Made by a program: the position numbers and the translations under genes. From Deltaproteobacteria bacterium (lineage in GTDB: Bacteria > Myxococcota_A > UBA9042): a stretch of DNA of 64,000 bases. Of this stretch, positions 43,636 through 56,679 are shown piece after piece (within the stretch, counting starts at the first letter, position 1; each line of letters begins with the position of its first letter). The notes below the pieces were generated by a model. The model had not been told where the DNA came from. It did no database searches and saw only the letters and a program-made list of their open reading frames with translations. The stretch covers positions 1 to 64,000 of the forward strand of contig JACKFC010000018.1 of NCBI GenBank assembly GCA_020632665.1. The letters run 5' to 3'.

Positions 43636-44337
43636 ATGCAAACACCCGCGTCGACATCTGCCCCACCCTCCACCGCGCTGCTCGCGGTCGATGGCTTCAC
43701 CATCGCGGTCGCCGGCACGACGTTGTTGCGCGATGTCGCGTTCGCGCTGCAACCCGGTGAATGTCTCCACCTTCGCGGTCGCTCCGGGCTCGGCAAGTCG
43801 ACGCTGCTGCGCGCCCTGGTCGGCCTGCATCCGTGCGAGCGTGGGCAGGTCCGGCTGCGCGGGCTGCCGGCGTCCGCGCCGCTGCCGCTGCTGCGCCGGC
43901 GGCTCTTGTTGTTGCCGCAGCGCGCTGCCCGGCTTCCCGGCACGATCGCCGACGCCCTCGGCTTCGGTTTCGGCCTGCGGATCGACCCGCGCCCGCTCGA
44001 TCGCGACGCCTCCCGCGACCTCCTGGACCGCGTCGGGCTCGCCGAATTGCCGCTGGATCGCAGCAGCGAAGGGCTCTCCGAGGGCCAGCTGCAGCGCGTC
44101 GCCTTGGTCCGCGCGCTGCTCGTCGCGCCGCAGGTCCTGCTCCTCGACGAGCCCTCCGCTGCGCTCGACCCAGCCGCCCGCGCTGTGGTGCAGCAAGCGC
44201 TCGCGCGCTTCCTCGCCGATGGCGGCGCGGCGGTCGTGGTCAGCCACGACGACGCCTTCGTCAGCGGACTGCGCGAGCTCGACCCCGGCGCCTGCCGCAC
44301 GCTCGACCTGCTCGCCTTCGCTCCGGGGGCCGAATGA
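43636..44337 (+). CDS. fetA: ABC transporter ATP-binding protein, FetA-like
   Basis: Encodes 233 residues from the ATG at 43636. Walker A RSGLGKST, signature LSEGQLQR (SEGQ in place of SGGQ), Walker B VLLLDEPSAALD and switch His in VVVSHD. The partner membrane protein follows with a four-base ATGA overlap and is UPF0014/FetB-like. FetAB of E. coli helps iron export and resists peroxide; the same role is possible here. An unrelated substrate is not excluded. Confidence 0.82.
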   Translation: MQTPASTSAPPSTALLAVDGFTIAVAGTTLLRDVAFALQPGECLHLRGRSGLGKSTLLRALVGLHPCERGQVRLRGLPASAPLPLLRRRLLLLPQRAARLPGTIADALGFGFGLRIDPRPLDRDASRDLLDRVGLAELPLDRSSEGLSEGQLQRVALVRALLVAPQVLLLDEPSAALDPAARAVVQQALARFLADGGAAVVVSHDDAFVSGLRELDPGACRTLDLLAFAPGAE

Positions 44338-45149
44338 CGCCCGACGTCGGCCTGCTCGAGCTCGCCGCGGTCGCGGTGTTGGTGCTGCTCTCGGGCGCGA
44401 TCGGCCTGGTCTTGCAGCTGGGCATCACCCGATCGCTGCTGATCGCGGCGCTCCGCTCGGTGGTGCAGCTGGGCCTGCTCGGCCTGCTCCTCGACCGGCT
44501 CTTCGCGGTGGAGCACCCGGCGTGGGTCTTGCTCTGGCTGACGGTGATGGTCGTCGCGGCGACCCGCGCGGCGCTCGCCCGTCCGGCCTACCGCGTGCCC
44601 GGCGCGGCTCCCTTGGCCTTTTTCGGCCTGGCCCTGACCGCGTTGGCGACCACCTTCGCCGTCACCGCCGGCGTCCTGCAGACCGAGCCGTGGTGGCAGC
44701 CGCGCGTCGTGGTGCCGCTGTGCGGGATGCTGCTCGGCAACGCGCTGAACGGCATCGCCCTGACGCTCGACAGCCTGCTCTCGACCTTGCGTGCCGAACG
44801 CGACGCGATCGAGCTCCACCTCGCGCTCGGCGCCGACCGGCAAGAAGCGCTGCGCGGGCCGATGCGGGCTGCGCTGCGTCGCGGCATGACGCCGATCATC
44901 AACGCGATGAGCGTGGTCGGCATCGTCTCGCTGCCCGGCATGATGACGGGGCAGATCCTGGCCGGCGCCGAACCCTGGCAGGCCGTGCGCTGGCAGTTGG
45001 TGATCCTGTTCATGATCGCCGGCGCGACGACCTTGGGCAGCTTGGCGGTCGGTCTGGCGGTCGGAGCGCGGGTGATGACGGCCGATCCGACGCTGCGGAT
45101 GGACCGGATCCTGCCGCGCGACGAAAAAGTCCTTGCGCAAACGAAGTAG
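44334..45149 (+). CDS. fetB: UPF0014/FetB-like membrane permease
   Basis: Encodes 271 residues with about seven membrane helices, starting at the ATG at 44334. Family stretches SLLIAALRSVVQLGLLGLL, GMLLGNALNGIALTL and PGMMTGQILAGAEP match FetB (UPF0014). Coupled to the ATPase by a four-base overlap. Probably exports metal ions such as iron with FetA. The 6S-like RNA region follows. Confidence 0.85.
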   Translation: MTPDVGLLELAAVAVLVLLSGAIGLVLQLGITRSLLIAALRSVVQLGLLGLLLDRLFAVEHPAWVLLWLTVMVVAATRAALARPAYRVPGAAPLAFFGLALTALATTFAVTAGVLQTEPWWQPRVVVPLCGMLLGNALNGIALTLDSLLSTLRAERDAIELHLALGADRQEALRGPMRAALRRGMTPIINAMSVVGIVSLPGMMTGQILAGAEPWQAVRWQLVILFMIAGATTLGSLAVGLAVGARVMTADPTLRMDRILPRDEKVLAQTK

Positions 45150-45160
45150 CTTGCTACTTT
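45133..45160 (+). promoter_or_regulatory. Weak candidate promoter for the 6S-like RNA
   Basis: TTGCGC (45133-45138) and TACTTT (45155-45160) are separated by 16 bp and would start RNA near 45167. The match to consensus is only partial, and the elements overlap the end of the fetB gene, so this is tentative. Confidence 0.25.
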
Positions 45161-45223
45161 GGGGGCAGGTCGCGGCCCCTGCAGCATGACCCCTGGCCGT
45201 GATTGAGTTTTTTGGGATTTGGT

Positions 45224-45350
45224 CTTCCCGCGCAGATGCCCGAGCCCGCCCTGACGGGAGGGGCTGAAGCGTACAACCGACTCCCCCCTGGATTCGCGAG
45301 GTCCAGGGTTCAAGGCTGCAGGGTCCACGACCCGTACATCCGCGCCGGCG
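45224..45350 (+). ncRNA. ssrS: Structured RNA resembling 6S RNA
   Basis: No convincing protein is encoded here. The sequence has the 6S layout: a long closing stem (CCCGCGCAGATG at 45227-45238 pairs with CATCCGCGCCGG at 45337-45348, 10 of 12 pairs), a 5' arm GATGCCCGAGCCCGCC then AGGGGCTGAAGCGTA, an apical hairpin (CCTGGA/TCCAGG around 45288-45306) and a 3' arm with GGGTTCAAGG, a strongly 6S-like element, then GCTGCAGGGTCCACGACCCG. 6S RNA binds the sigma-70 RNA polymerase and down-tunes it in stationary phase. The core is shorter than the usual ~180 nt, so the identification is provisional; transcript ends are not known. Confidence 0.5.
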
Positions 45351-45380
45351 GTCGGAGACGACGCCGGCGCGGTTGTTTTT
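45340..45380 (+). terminator. Rho-independent terminator of 6S-like RNA
   Basis: A perfect 11-bp G+C stem (CCGCGCCGGCG at 45340-45350 with CGCCGGCGCGG at 45362-45372), an 11-base loop and TTGTTTTT (45373-45380). It partly overlaps the 3' side of the RNA's closing stem, so the two could compete. It points to transcription on the + strand. Confidence 0.8.
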
Positions 45381-45420
45381 GGCCACGCCTGCGTACCGGC
45401 CGCTCTGGACGCGGCGCTGG

Positions 45421-47667
<2,247 letters not shown>

Positions 47668-47861
47668 GCCTGCTCCGGGACTCGGATCGGCGAGCGGAGG
47701 TGCTGAAGCGCCGAGAGCCGGAGGATTCGCGCCGGCTTGGCAGCCGTCAAGCTGGCTGGCTCAGCTACTCGCGCCCTTCGCGAAGCTGTGGCAGCATTCG
47801 CGCGAACCCCATGGTGCACGGGGCGTCCGCCACCTTGGCGGTCTCGGAAAGGAGTTGGAAA

Positions 47862-49324
<1,463 letters not shown>

Positions 49325-49328
<4 letters not shown>

Positions 49329-52300
49329 GCCCGCACGCGCGGCGTGCCGCGGTCGCTCTGGTTCAGTTCGCCCTGATCCTGGGCACCGCAGGCTGCGGTG
49401 AAGACGACGGTGTCGGCAGCAAGGACGTTGCTGCCGGCACCGACACCGCCGACTCCAGCCTGACCGACGCCGGCGAGGCCGACGGGGCCTCCGATGCCAC
49501 CGGCGGCGACGCCGGCAGCAAGGGTGATCCCGCCGGGCAACAGGCGATCCTGGGCCTGACCGAAGCCGGGACCCACGCGATCGCCGGGCTCCACGCACCG
49601 GTCCACGTGGTCGAGGACGCCGCCGGTGTTCCGCACATCTACGCCAGCGACGCGCACGACCTCGACCTCGCGCACGGCTTCATCGTCGGTCGCGACCGCT
49701 GGTTCGTGGTCGATATGGGCCGCCGCCTCGGCCAGGGCAAGGTCGCCGAGCTGCTCGGAGAGGCCGCGCTGGACAGCGATATCGAGTCGCGCCAATCCGC
49801 CATGGCCTTCGTCGCCAAGCAGATCCTCGCCGCGCTCGACCCGCAGCAGCAGGCCCGCTTCGACGCCTTCGCCGCCGGGCTCAACGCCTACCGCGACGCC
49901 GTCCTCGCCGGGACCTTGCCGCCGCCGTCGGAGCTGGTCCTCGCCGCGCCCCTGCTCGGGAAAAAGACCGCCGGCGAGCTGATGCAGCCCTTCACCCGCG
50001 CCGATGTGGCCGGCTTTGCGGCGGTTCTGGTCTACCAACTCGGCTACGAGACCGGCGACGTCGGCCGCGGCAAGACCGCCGCGAAGATGGACGAGTGGTT
50101 CAAGGGTGCCGCGTTCGAGAAGCTCCGCCGCGACGGCGCCATCGCCGACCTCTGGCAGTGGCTGGCGCCGGTCGAGGCCGTGAGCAGCTCCACCGGGTGG
50201 GGGCTCGAGACCGAGGCCGGGCCGCCGCCTCCGCCGCCGCCTCCTCTTCCGCCGTCGGGCGCTTCCGGCGAGACGCCGGCCGCCGCGGGCTTGCCGGATC
50301 CCGGCTCCGTGCGCGCCTTCGCCCGCCCGCCGAAGGTCGAGCAGACGATGCTCGCTCGCCTCGCCGGGCGCCTCGACGCCTTCGAGAAGCGGCTCGGTCG
50401 TGACGAAGACGCCGGCTTCGGCAGCAACGCCTGGGCGGTCGCCGCCTCGGGCACCGTCGACGGTCGCGCCCTGCTCGCCGGCGATGGCCACCTGCCGCTG
50501 ACGATCCCGTCGCTCTTCTATCAAATCGGCCTGGACGACGCCGTCTTCGGTGGCGGCGCGCGGCATCAGGTGGGCTTGGTGATCCCCGGATTGCCACAGC
50601 TCGCGGTCGGCACCAACGGCAAGGTCGCCTGGTGCCAGACCCAGCTCATGGGCGATATCACCGATTGGTACGTCGAGCAGATCAGCCTCGACGCCGACGG
50701 CAAGCCCGCGACCAGCCTCTTCCAGGGCAAGCAGGAGAAGCTCGTCGCCGTCGAAGAGACGATTTCCGTCGCCGAGATCAAGAGCCCGCTCTTCCCCAGC
50801 GACGGCAAGCCGCTGAGCTTCACCCGCTGGACCACCTTCGACGGCCGCTGGATCGCCACGATCGAGGGTCAAGAGGTCAAGCAGGGCCACGATCCCGGAC
50901 CCGGCAAGGCCGTGGTGTTGCTCGACGGCCGCTGGATCGTCCCCGGCGACACCGACAACGACGGCCTGATCACCGCCATCAGCTTCGACTATACCGGGCT
51001 CGACGAGGGCAACCTGCTGCTCGCCGTGGACGGGTTCGGCCACGCCGAGAATGTCGACGACTTCCGCGAGGCGACCCGCAGCCTGGTCGCCTACTCGCAG
51101 AACTTGGTCGCCGCCGATGTCGACGGCGACGTCTACTATTCCGGCTATCAGGCCGTGCCCTGCCGCGGCTACCTCGCTCGCGAGGCGGACGGACGCTGGA
51201 AGGACGGCTCCGACCCGAACGGCCTGCTCGACGGCACCCTCTACGGCGGCTTCACCGTGCCGATCAAGGACGGGGTGGTCGACGAAGCGCCGGGCAAGGA
51301 CGATCCCTACCGCTGCGTCGTCCCCTTCGAGAAGTACCCGGCCGCGAAGAGCCCCAAGCGCGGCTTTGTGCTCACGGCCAACAACGACCTCGGCGGCGCC
51401 AGCCTCGACGGCCGGATCGACAACGATCCTTGGTATATCGGCGGCCCATGGCTGGCCGGCTTCCGGGCCCGGCGGATCGAGCAGACCCTGCAGGAGCTGG
51501 TCGCGGCGAAGAAGGCGTCGGTCGCGACGATGCAGGCGCTGCAGGCCGACATTCGCTCGCCGCTCGGCGCGCGCTTCGCACCGGACCTGCGCGCCGCCAT
51601 CGCCAAGGCCAAGGCGGCCTCGGTTGCTGGACCGAAGGACGAGGCCGAGACCCGCTTGGTCGAGCTCTATCGCGCGATGACGCCGACGGTCGACGACGTC
51701 GACGCCCGGCTCGCCGATTGGGAGCAGCGTGGCTTTCTCGCCGCGTCCGGCGTCGAGACCTTCTACCACCCCAAGGTCAGCGCCGAGGAGCGCAAGGACG
51801 CGGTGGCGACGACCTTGTTCAACCGCTGGATCGCGCGCTTCGGCGCGTTGGTCTTCGACGACGAACCGATGCCGGGCGTCTCGCGCTTCTCCGGCTCGAC
51901 CTTCCGCGCCCGCGCCCTCGATCGGCTGATGAAGGGACGCGGCGCGGCCAACCCCCTCGCGCTGGTGAGCTGGAATGCCGAGACGGGCGAGCCGATCTAC
52001 TTCGATCGCCTCGGCACGGCAGCGGTCGAGCGCAGCGAAGAGATCGCCCTGCAGGCCTTGGCCGAGGCGCTCGACTTCCTCCGCAGCCCGGCCAAGGGCC
52101 CCGGCAAGGGCGGCTTCGGCACCGAGGTGCTCGACGATTGGCTGTGGGGCCTGCGCCACCTCGCCCGCTTCGAGTCGACCATCGCCGACTTCTTCACCGG
52201 CGACGGCTTCTCGGCGATCACCGACCAATTCGCGATCCAGACCGACAAGCTGCCCCTGCTCTCGGGCGATCCGGCCAAGCCGGGCAAATTCGAGAAGGGC

Positions 52301-52636
52301 GACCCGCGGCAAGGGCTGATCTGGTTCCCGCGCGGCGGCGACGCCTTCGTGGTCGACGCGGCCGGCGGCAACTGGAGCGGCGACGACGCGTGGTACGGCT
52401 CCGGCCCGGTCTTCCGCATGGTGATCGCGCTGGGCAAGGGCACGGCGGCTGCTGACGGCGGTGTCGGCGGCGCCAACGTGCTGCCGGGCGGCCAATCCGG
52501 GCTCAACGACAGCCCCTACTTCGCCGATCAGGCCGCGCTCTGGCTCGGCAACCAGGCGTTGCCGCTGCATTGGCACGTGAGCGACGTCGTCGCGGCGGCC
52601 AAGCACCGCATCACCCTCTTGCCCTCGGCTCCCTGA
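49325..52636 (+). CDS. Penicillin acylase-family lipoprotein
   Basis: Encodes 1103 residues from the ATG at 49325, overlapping the OmpA gene stop by four bases. Lipobox GTAGC (Cys24) then an Asp/Gly-rich linker. Ntn-hydrolase hallmarks: HIYASDAHDLDLAHGFIVGRDR in the alpha chain, and GFGS367NAWAV, whose Ser would become the N-terminal nucleophile after self-cleavage. WCQTQLMGD and TANNDLGG fit the beta chain. A poly-Pro run (eight Pro, ~50221-50245) lies in the alpha-chain part before the site. Family members cleave amide bonds in beta-lactams or acyl-homoserine lactones; the substrate here is unknown. Confidence 0.9.
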
Positions 52637-52701
52637 CGCCTAGCCTGGATGCGCCGACGCCTCTGCAACCACCCCCGGCGCGGCGCCTTGGAGGATCGAC
52701 C

Positions 52702-53616
52702 ATGTTCCGCAGCATCCTGCTCCTCTCCGACCTGACCGAGACGACGGCCTTCGCCTTCGCGCCCGTCGCGGCCCTCGCGAAGCAGCACCCTGGCGTTCGT
52801 GTCGTCCTGGCCCACGCCGTGGTCGGCTCGACCGAGCAATTCTTCCTCGACGACGCGATCCGCGGCCGGATCGACAAGCGCGCCATGGACAAGGCCCGGC
52901 CGCAGCTCGAAGAGCTCGGCGCGCGCTTGCACGCGATGGGGGTCGACGTCGAGATCGCGCTCGAGATCGGCTCGCCCTACAACGTCCTCTTCCAGCTCGC
53001 CGAGCGCTACGCTGCGGACTGCATCGTGGTGCCGACCAAGCACCAGCACAGCGTCGTGCGGCGGGTCAGCAACTCGGTGACAGCGCGCGCCATCCGGGCC
53101 CATGCGTTGCCGGTGATGACGATGAACCAGCACTTCGGCGCACACGCTGCGGCGTTCGCCGGCTTCGGCACCGTCCTGCATCCGGTCGATTTCGGGCCGG
53201 GTCAGCGCGACGGTGTCAATGCGGCGGCCGAGTTTGCTGCCAGCGTCAGCGCCAAGCTCGAGTTGCTGCACGTCATCCGTCCCTTCCACCTCGACGACCT
53301 GCTCGAGGGCGAGGACGAGGCCGACGCCGCTGCCGCGCGCGCCGGCGTCGAGGCGATGCATACCCGCGCCGAGCAAGGCTTGGCCGACGTGCTGAGCCGC
53401 GTCTCCGGCGTCGGGGCAGAAGCCCGCGTGATCAGCGCCGACGCCCCTGGCGAAGGCATCTGCGCCCACGCCGCCGCGATCGGCGCCAGCTGCATCGTCC
53501 TGCCGGCCCTCGGCCGCGACAAGGTGCGGACCCAGTTGATGGGTTCGGTGGCGGAGTACCTGATCGCGCACGCGCCGTGCCCGGTGCTCTTCCACGACGG
53601 CCACGAGCACGCCTGA
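52702..53616 (+). CDS. Tandem universal stress (UspA) protein
   Basis: Encodes 304 residues from the ATG at 52702 (GGAGGA upstream). Two UspA domains: residues ~1-140 (RSILLLSDLTETTAFAFAPVAALA) and ~155-300 (GTVLHPVDFGPGQRDGVNAAAEF). The second has a nucleotide-loop-like stretch LGRDKVRTQLMGSVAEYLI. Usp proteins respond to starvation and stress. No signal peptide or other domain. Cytosolic; single gene after the acylase. Confidence 0.9.
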   Translation: MFRSILLLSDLTETTAFAFAPVAALAKQHPGVRVVLAHAVVGSTEQFFLDDAIRGRIDKRAMDKARPQLEELGARLHAMGVDVEIALEIGSPYNVLFQLAERYAADCIVVPTKHQHSVVRRVSNSVTARAIRAHALPVMTMNQHFGAHAAAFAGFGTVLHPVDFGPGQRDGVNAAAEFAASVSAKLELLHVIRPFHLDDLLEGEDEADAAAARAGVEAMHTRAEQGLADVLSRVSGVGAEARVISADAPGEGICAHAAAIGASCIVLPALGRDKVRTQLMGSVAEYLIAHAPCPVLFHDGHEHA

Positions 53617-53673
53617 TCCGCTGCGGCTCTGGCCGCTTGTCAGCAGCGCTGCGCCCGGCCTACAACGCCGACG

Positions 53674-56655
53674 ATGGAGCCCGTCGACCGCGTCCCTTCT
53701 CCTCCTGTGCGTCGTCGCTGGCTCGCGCGCGGGATCGGTGCGGCCGTGGTCCTCCTCATGGTCGCGATCCCGATCCTCCGCTACGCCGCCGAGCGATGGG
53801 CCACCGAGAAGGCGACCGCGCTCGCCGGGACGCTCGGCGTCGAGATGCGGCTCGACAGCCTCGACCTCGGCCTGACCGGCAGCGCCCGGATCCGTGGCCT
53901 CGAATTGGCACGACAAGGCCAGCCGCTGCTGCGCTGCGATCGCGTCGAGGTCTCGCTCGCGCTGCGAACGCTGCGCCCCGAACGTCTTTGGCTCGTCGGC
54001 TGCCGCGGGGTCCTCCGGTTGCGCGAGGACGTGCCGGTCGATGTGGTCGCGCTGCGGCAGGCGTGGGACCGCCGCGCGAAGAAGCCGCGCGAGGCGTCCG
54101 GCGGCGGCGGTCGGGGCGAACCCAGCGTCATCGTCGACGCCGGTGAACTCGCCGTCGATGCCGTTGGTGGCCAGGCTGCGCGGCTGCACGAGGCCCGGGT
54201 CCTGGTCGATGCGGTGCACGGCAACCGAAACGGACTGCAGGGCAAGATCGCGTTCCTGGGTCCCGTCGGCGGCAGCGGACGCTTTGTTCTCACCCGCGAC
54301 GGCGACGATCTGCGCGCCGAGGTCGATGGCGGCGAGGGGGGCTTGGTCGTGCGCGCCGCGCCCGCTGGCCTGCAGCGTCTCAGCGTCGGCGCCGTGACGC
54401 TGCACGACAACGCCGACGCGCGCGACGTCGAGGCCCATCGCGTCGTCGTGGCCCGCGACGGCATCCAGCTCGCCATCGACCGCGCCGTCGCCCGCGGCAG
54501 CGGCCCGACCATCGCCCTGTACGGGCTGCGCGCCGTCCTTCCCGGCAGCTCTGCCACGCCGCCGGGCAGCCGCCTCGCGCGGCTGTACGAGCGCGCACGG
54601 GGGCTCGGCCTGCCGACCGAGGCGAGCGTGACGGTGACGGCAGACGCGGTCAGCACCGAAGACCTCTCGCGCCTGCTCGCCGGGGCGCTGCAGCTCCGCG
54701 CCGACGGTCTCGGGCTGCGCGGCGCCGGGTTCCGGGCCAGCGTCGGCTCGCTCGCGATCGCCCGCGACGGTGCGGCGCTCTTCGGGCCGCGCGGGCCGAT
54801 GCGCTTGCAGCTCCGCCGGCCGGCGTTGCAGCTCGAGCTGGAAGATCCGGGCCTGGACGCGTTGGCCAGGCGCCTCGCCGAGCAGACCCCGAACTGGCTA
54901 CGGGCGCGCTTCGGAGCGCTGCAGCAGCGCCTCGGCCGGGTCGCACAGCGGGGTCCGACCGGCGCGAGCGTCCGCCCGCAGAGCGCCAATCGGCCGCTCT
55001 GGCAGTCCAACCCGGAGAAGATGCCGCCCGCGACGGCGCGTTTCGCGCCGGCTGCCGCCGCCCTCACCGCGCGCATGGACGCAGCGCTCCGACGTGCCGT
55101 CGGGCTGCGCGAGCAGCTCGGCCGCGTCGACTGGCGGGTCGACGTCCGCGGTGGTCGCCTCGCGATCCGCGGCGGCTCGCACACCGCCGCAGCGTCCTTC
55201 GATCTCGGCCTGGAGCCAAGGGCCAAAGGTCGGGATGGGCGCCTCCTGGTCGACGTCGCGATGGCGCTCGACGGACGGGCTGCAGGTCGACTCTCCTCGG
55301 CGCTCGTGCTCCCGCTCGCCGGGACGCCGCTCGAGGTCGCGCTGCACTTCGACGGCGCCGAGTTGGCGCGCGCGGCGTCGGCCCTCGTGCCGCGGATCGC
55401 CCTTGGTGCCGCGCCACGGTTGGCGGTCGACGTCTGGCTCACCGCGGCGCCGGGCGCCGGCGGATCGGCCCGGTTCGCGATCGACGCCAGCGACGTCGGC
55501 GTCGATTGGTGGCGCGTCTCGGCGCGTCCGCTGCGCGATTTTGCGATCCAGGCCCGCGGCGAGGCGCGCTTCGGCGGACCGAAAACGCCGCTCGAGCTCG
55601 CCCTGGCCGAGCTGCGCGTCGGGAGCAGCACCGCCACGGACCGCCTGGTCGCCGCCGGCTGGGCGCGGCTGCACGGTGTGAAGCGGCCCTCCATCGACCT
55701 GAGCGCGTGGCTGCCCGAGCAGGATTGCGGCGTCGCGCTGGGCGCATTGCCGGAGAGCCTGCTTCCGACTGTCGGCCGGGTCCGCGCCCGCGGCCGGCTC
55801 TCCGGTTGGGCCGATCTGCACCTCGATATCGCCCACCCCTGGTATTCCGAGATCGATCTGGGCTGGGACGATGCCCGCTGCACCTTGTTGGACGCCGGAA
55901 AACTCGACGTCGACGCGCTCGCCGAGCCCTTTCGACGGCCAGCGAACGAAGACGGCAAGCTCCGCGCTGACCAGCCGATCGGGCCACAGAGCGGCAGCTG
56001 GGTCGCGATCGGCGCGATGCCACGCTGGCTCTCCTACGCCATGGTCACGACCGAGGACGGCTCGTTCTGGCAGCACCGCGGGCTCAATACCTTCTTGCTC
56101 AACCGCGCGATTCGGCTCGATCTCCACGTCGGCCGCTTCGTCTACGGCGGCTCGACCATCACCCAGCAGCTGGCGAAGAACCTCTTCTTCCGGCGCGACA
56201 AGACGCTGCTGCGCAAGCTCGAGGAGGCGATCGCGACGTGGTTGATGGAGCGCCGCCTCGGCAAGCCGCGGATCCTCGAGATCTACTGCAACGCCGTGGA
56301 GATGGCGCCCGACCACTACGGCGTCGTGCGCGGCGCCGCGCTCTATTTCGGCAAGCGCCCCGAGCAGCTCGGCCCGGTCGAGGCGGCCTGGCTCGGCATC
56401 CTCAAGCCGTGCCCGCGCTGCGCCTATCGCCACTTCAAGGCGCGCGCGATCCCCGGCTGGTACCAGAAACGCCTGCTCGAGATCCTGACTCGGATGTGGC
56501 GCAACGGCATGATCGACGACGCCCGCTTCGCCGAGGTGCGCAACCGCCCGCCGGCCTTCGTCGACTGGCCACCCGAGAAGCTCGCTGTGCGCTGGGATTG
56601 GCCGGTGCCGGAGAAGAAGGAGCCCGAGCCGCGTCGCCTGGATCGCGGCCGCTGA
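53674..56655 (+). CDS. AsmA-like/GT51 transglycosylase fusion
   Basis: Encodes 993 residues from the ATG at 53674. N-terminal transmembrane helix (about 17-38), a long beta-rich AsmA/DUF748-like part (about 45-730) and a C-terminal GT51 transglycosylase (about 785-925) with TTEDGSFWQHRG (catalytic Glu), GGSTITQQLAKNLFF and RKLEEAIATWLME. No penicillin-binding transpeptidase follows. It would polymerise glycan strands outside the membrane, with the AsmA-like part possibly handling lipids or spanning the periplasm. Fusions like this occur in Myxococcota. The stretch MAPDHYGVVRGAALYFGK is a slight variant of the usual GxxxYGI..AA..YFGK. Confidence 0.85.
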   Translation: MEPVDRVPSPPVRRRWLARGIGAAVVLLMVAIPILRYAAERWATEKATALAGTLGVEMRLDSLDLGLTGSARIRGLELARQGQPLLRCDRVEVSLALRTLRPERLWLVGCRGVLRLREDVPVDVVALRQAWDRRAKKPREASGGGGRGEPSVIVDAGELAVDAVGGQAARLHEARVLVDAVHGNRNGLQGKIAFLGPVGGSGRFVLTRDGDDLRAEVDGGEGGLVVRAAPAGLQRLSVGAVTLHDNADARDVEAHRVVVARDGIQLAIDRAVARGSGPTIALYGLRAVLPGSSATPPGSRLARLYERARGLGLPTEASVTVTADAVSTEDLSRLLAGALQLRADGLGLRGAGFRASVGSLAIARDGAALFGPRGPMRLQLRRPALQLELEDPGLDALARRLAEQTPNWLRARFGALQQRLGRVAQRGPTGASVRPQSANRPLWQSNPEKMPPATARFAPAAAALTARMDAALRRAVGLREQLGRVDWRVDVRGGRLAIRGGSHTAAASFDLGLEPRAKGRDGRLLVDVAMALDGRAAGRLSSALVLPLAGTPLEVALHFDGAELARAASALVPRIALGAAPRLAVDVWLTAAPGAGGSARFAIDASDVGVDWWRVSARPLRDFAIQARGEARFGGPKTPLELALAELRVGSSTATDRLVAAGWARLHGVKRPSIDLSAWLPEQDCGVALGALPESLLPTVGRVRARGRLSGWADLHLDIAHPWYSEIDLGWDDARCTLLDAGKLDVDALAEPFRRPANEDGKLRADQPIGPQSGSWVAIGAMPRWLSYAMVTTEDGSFWQHRGLNTFLLNRAIRLDLHVGRFVYGGSTITQQLAKNLFFRRDKTLLRKLEEAIATWLMERRLGKPRILEIYCNAVEMAPDHYGVVRGAALYFGKRPEQLGPVEAAWLGILKPCPRCAYRHFKARAIPGWYQKRLLEILTRMWRNGMIDDARFAEVRNRPPAFVDWPPEKLAVRWDWPVPEKKEPEPRRLDRGR

Positions 56656-56679
56656 GCCTCTGCGTACGCGGCTCGCGGT

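Noticed and set aside
45201..45215. T run (TTTTTT) after fetB as a terminator
   Set aside because: No adequate G+C stem stands immediately before it, unlike the clear terminator at 45340-45380.
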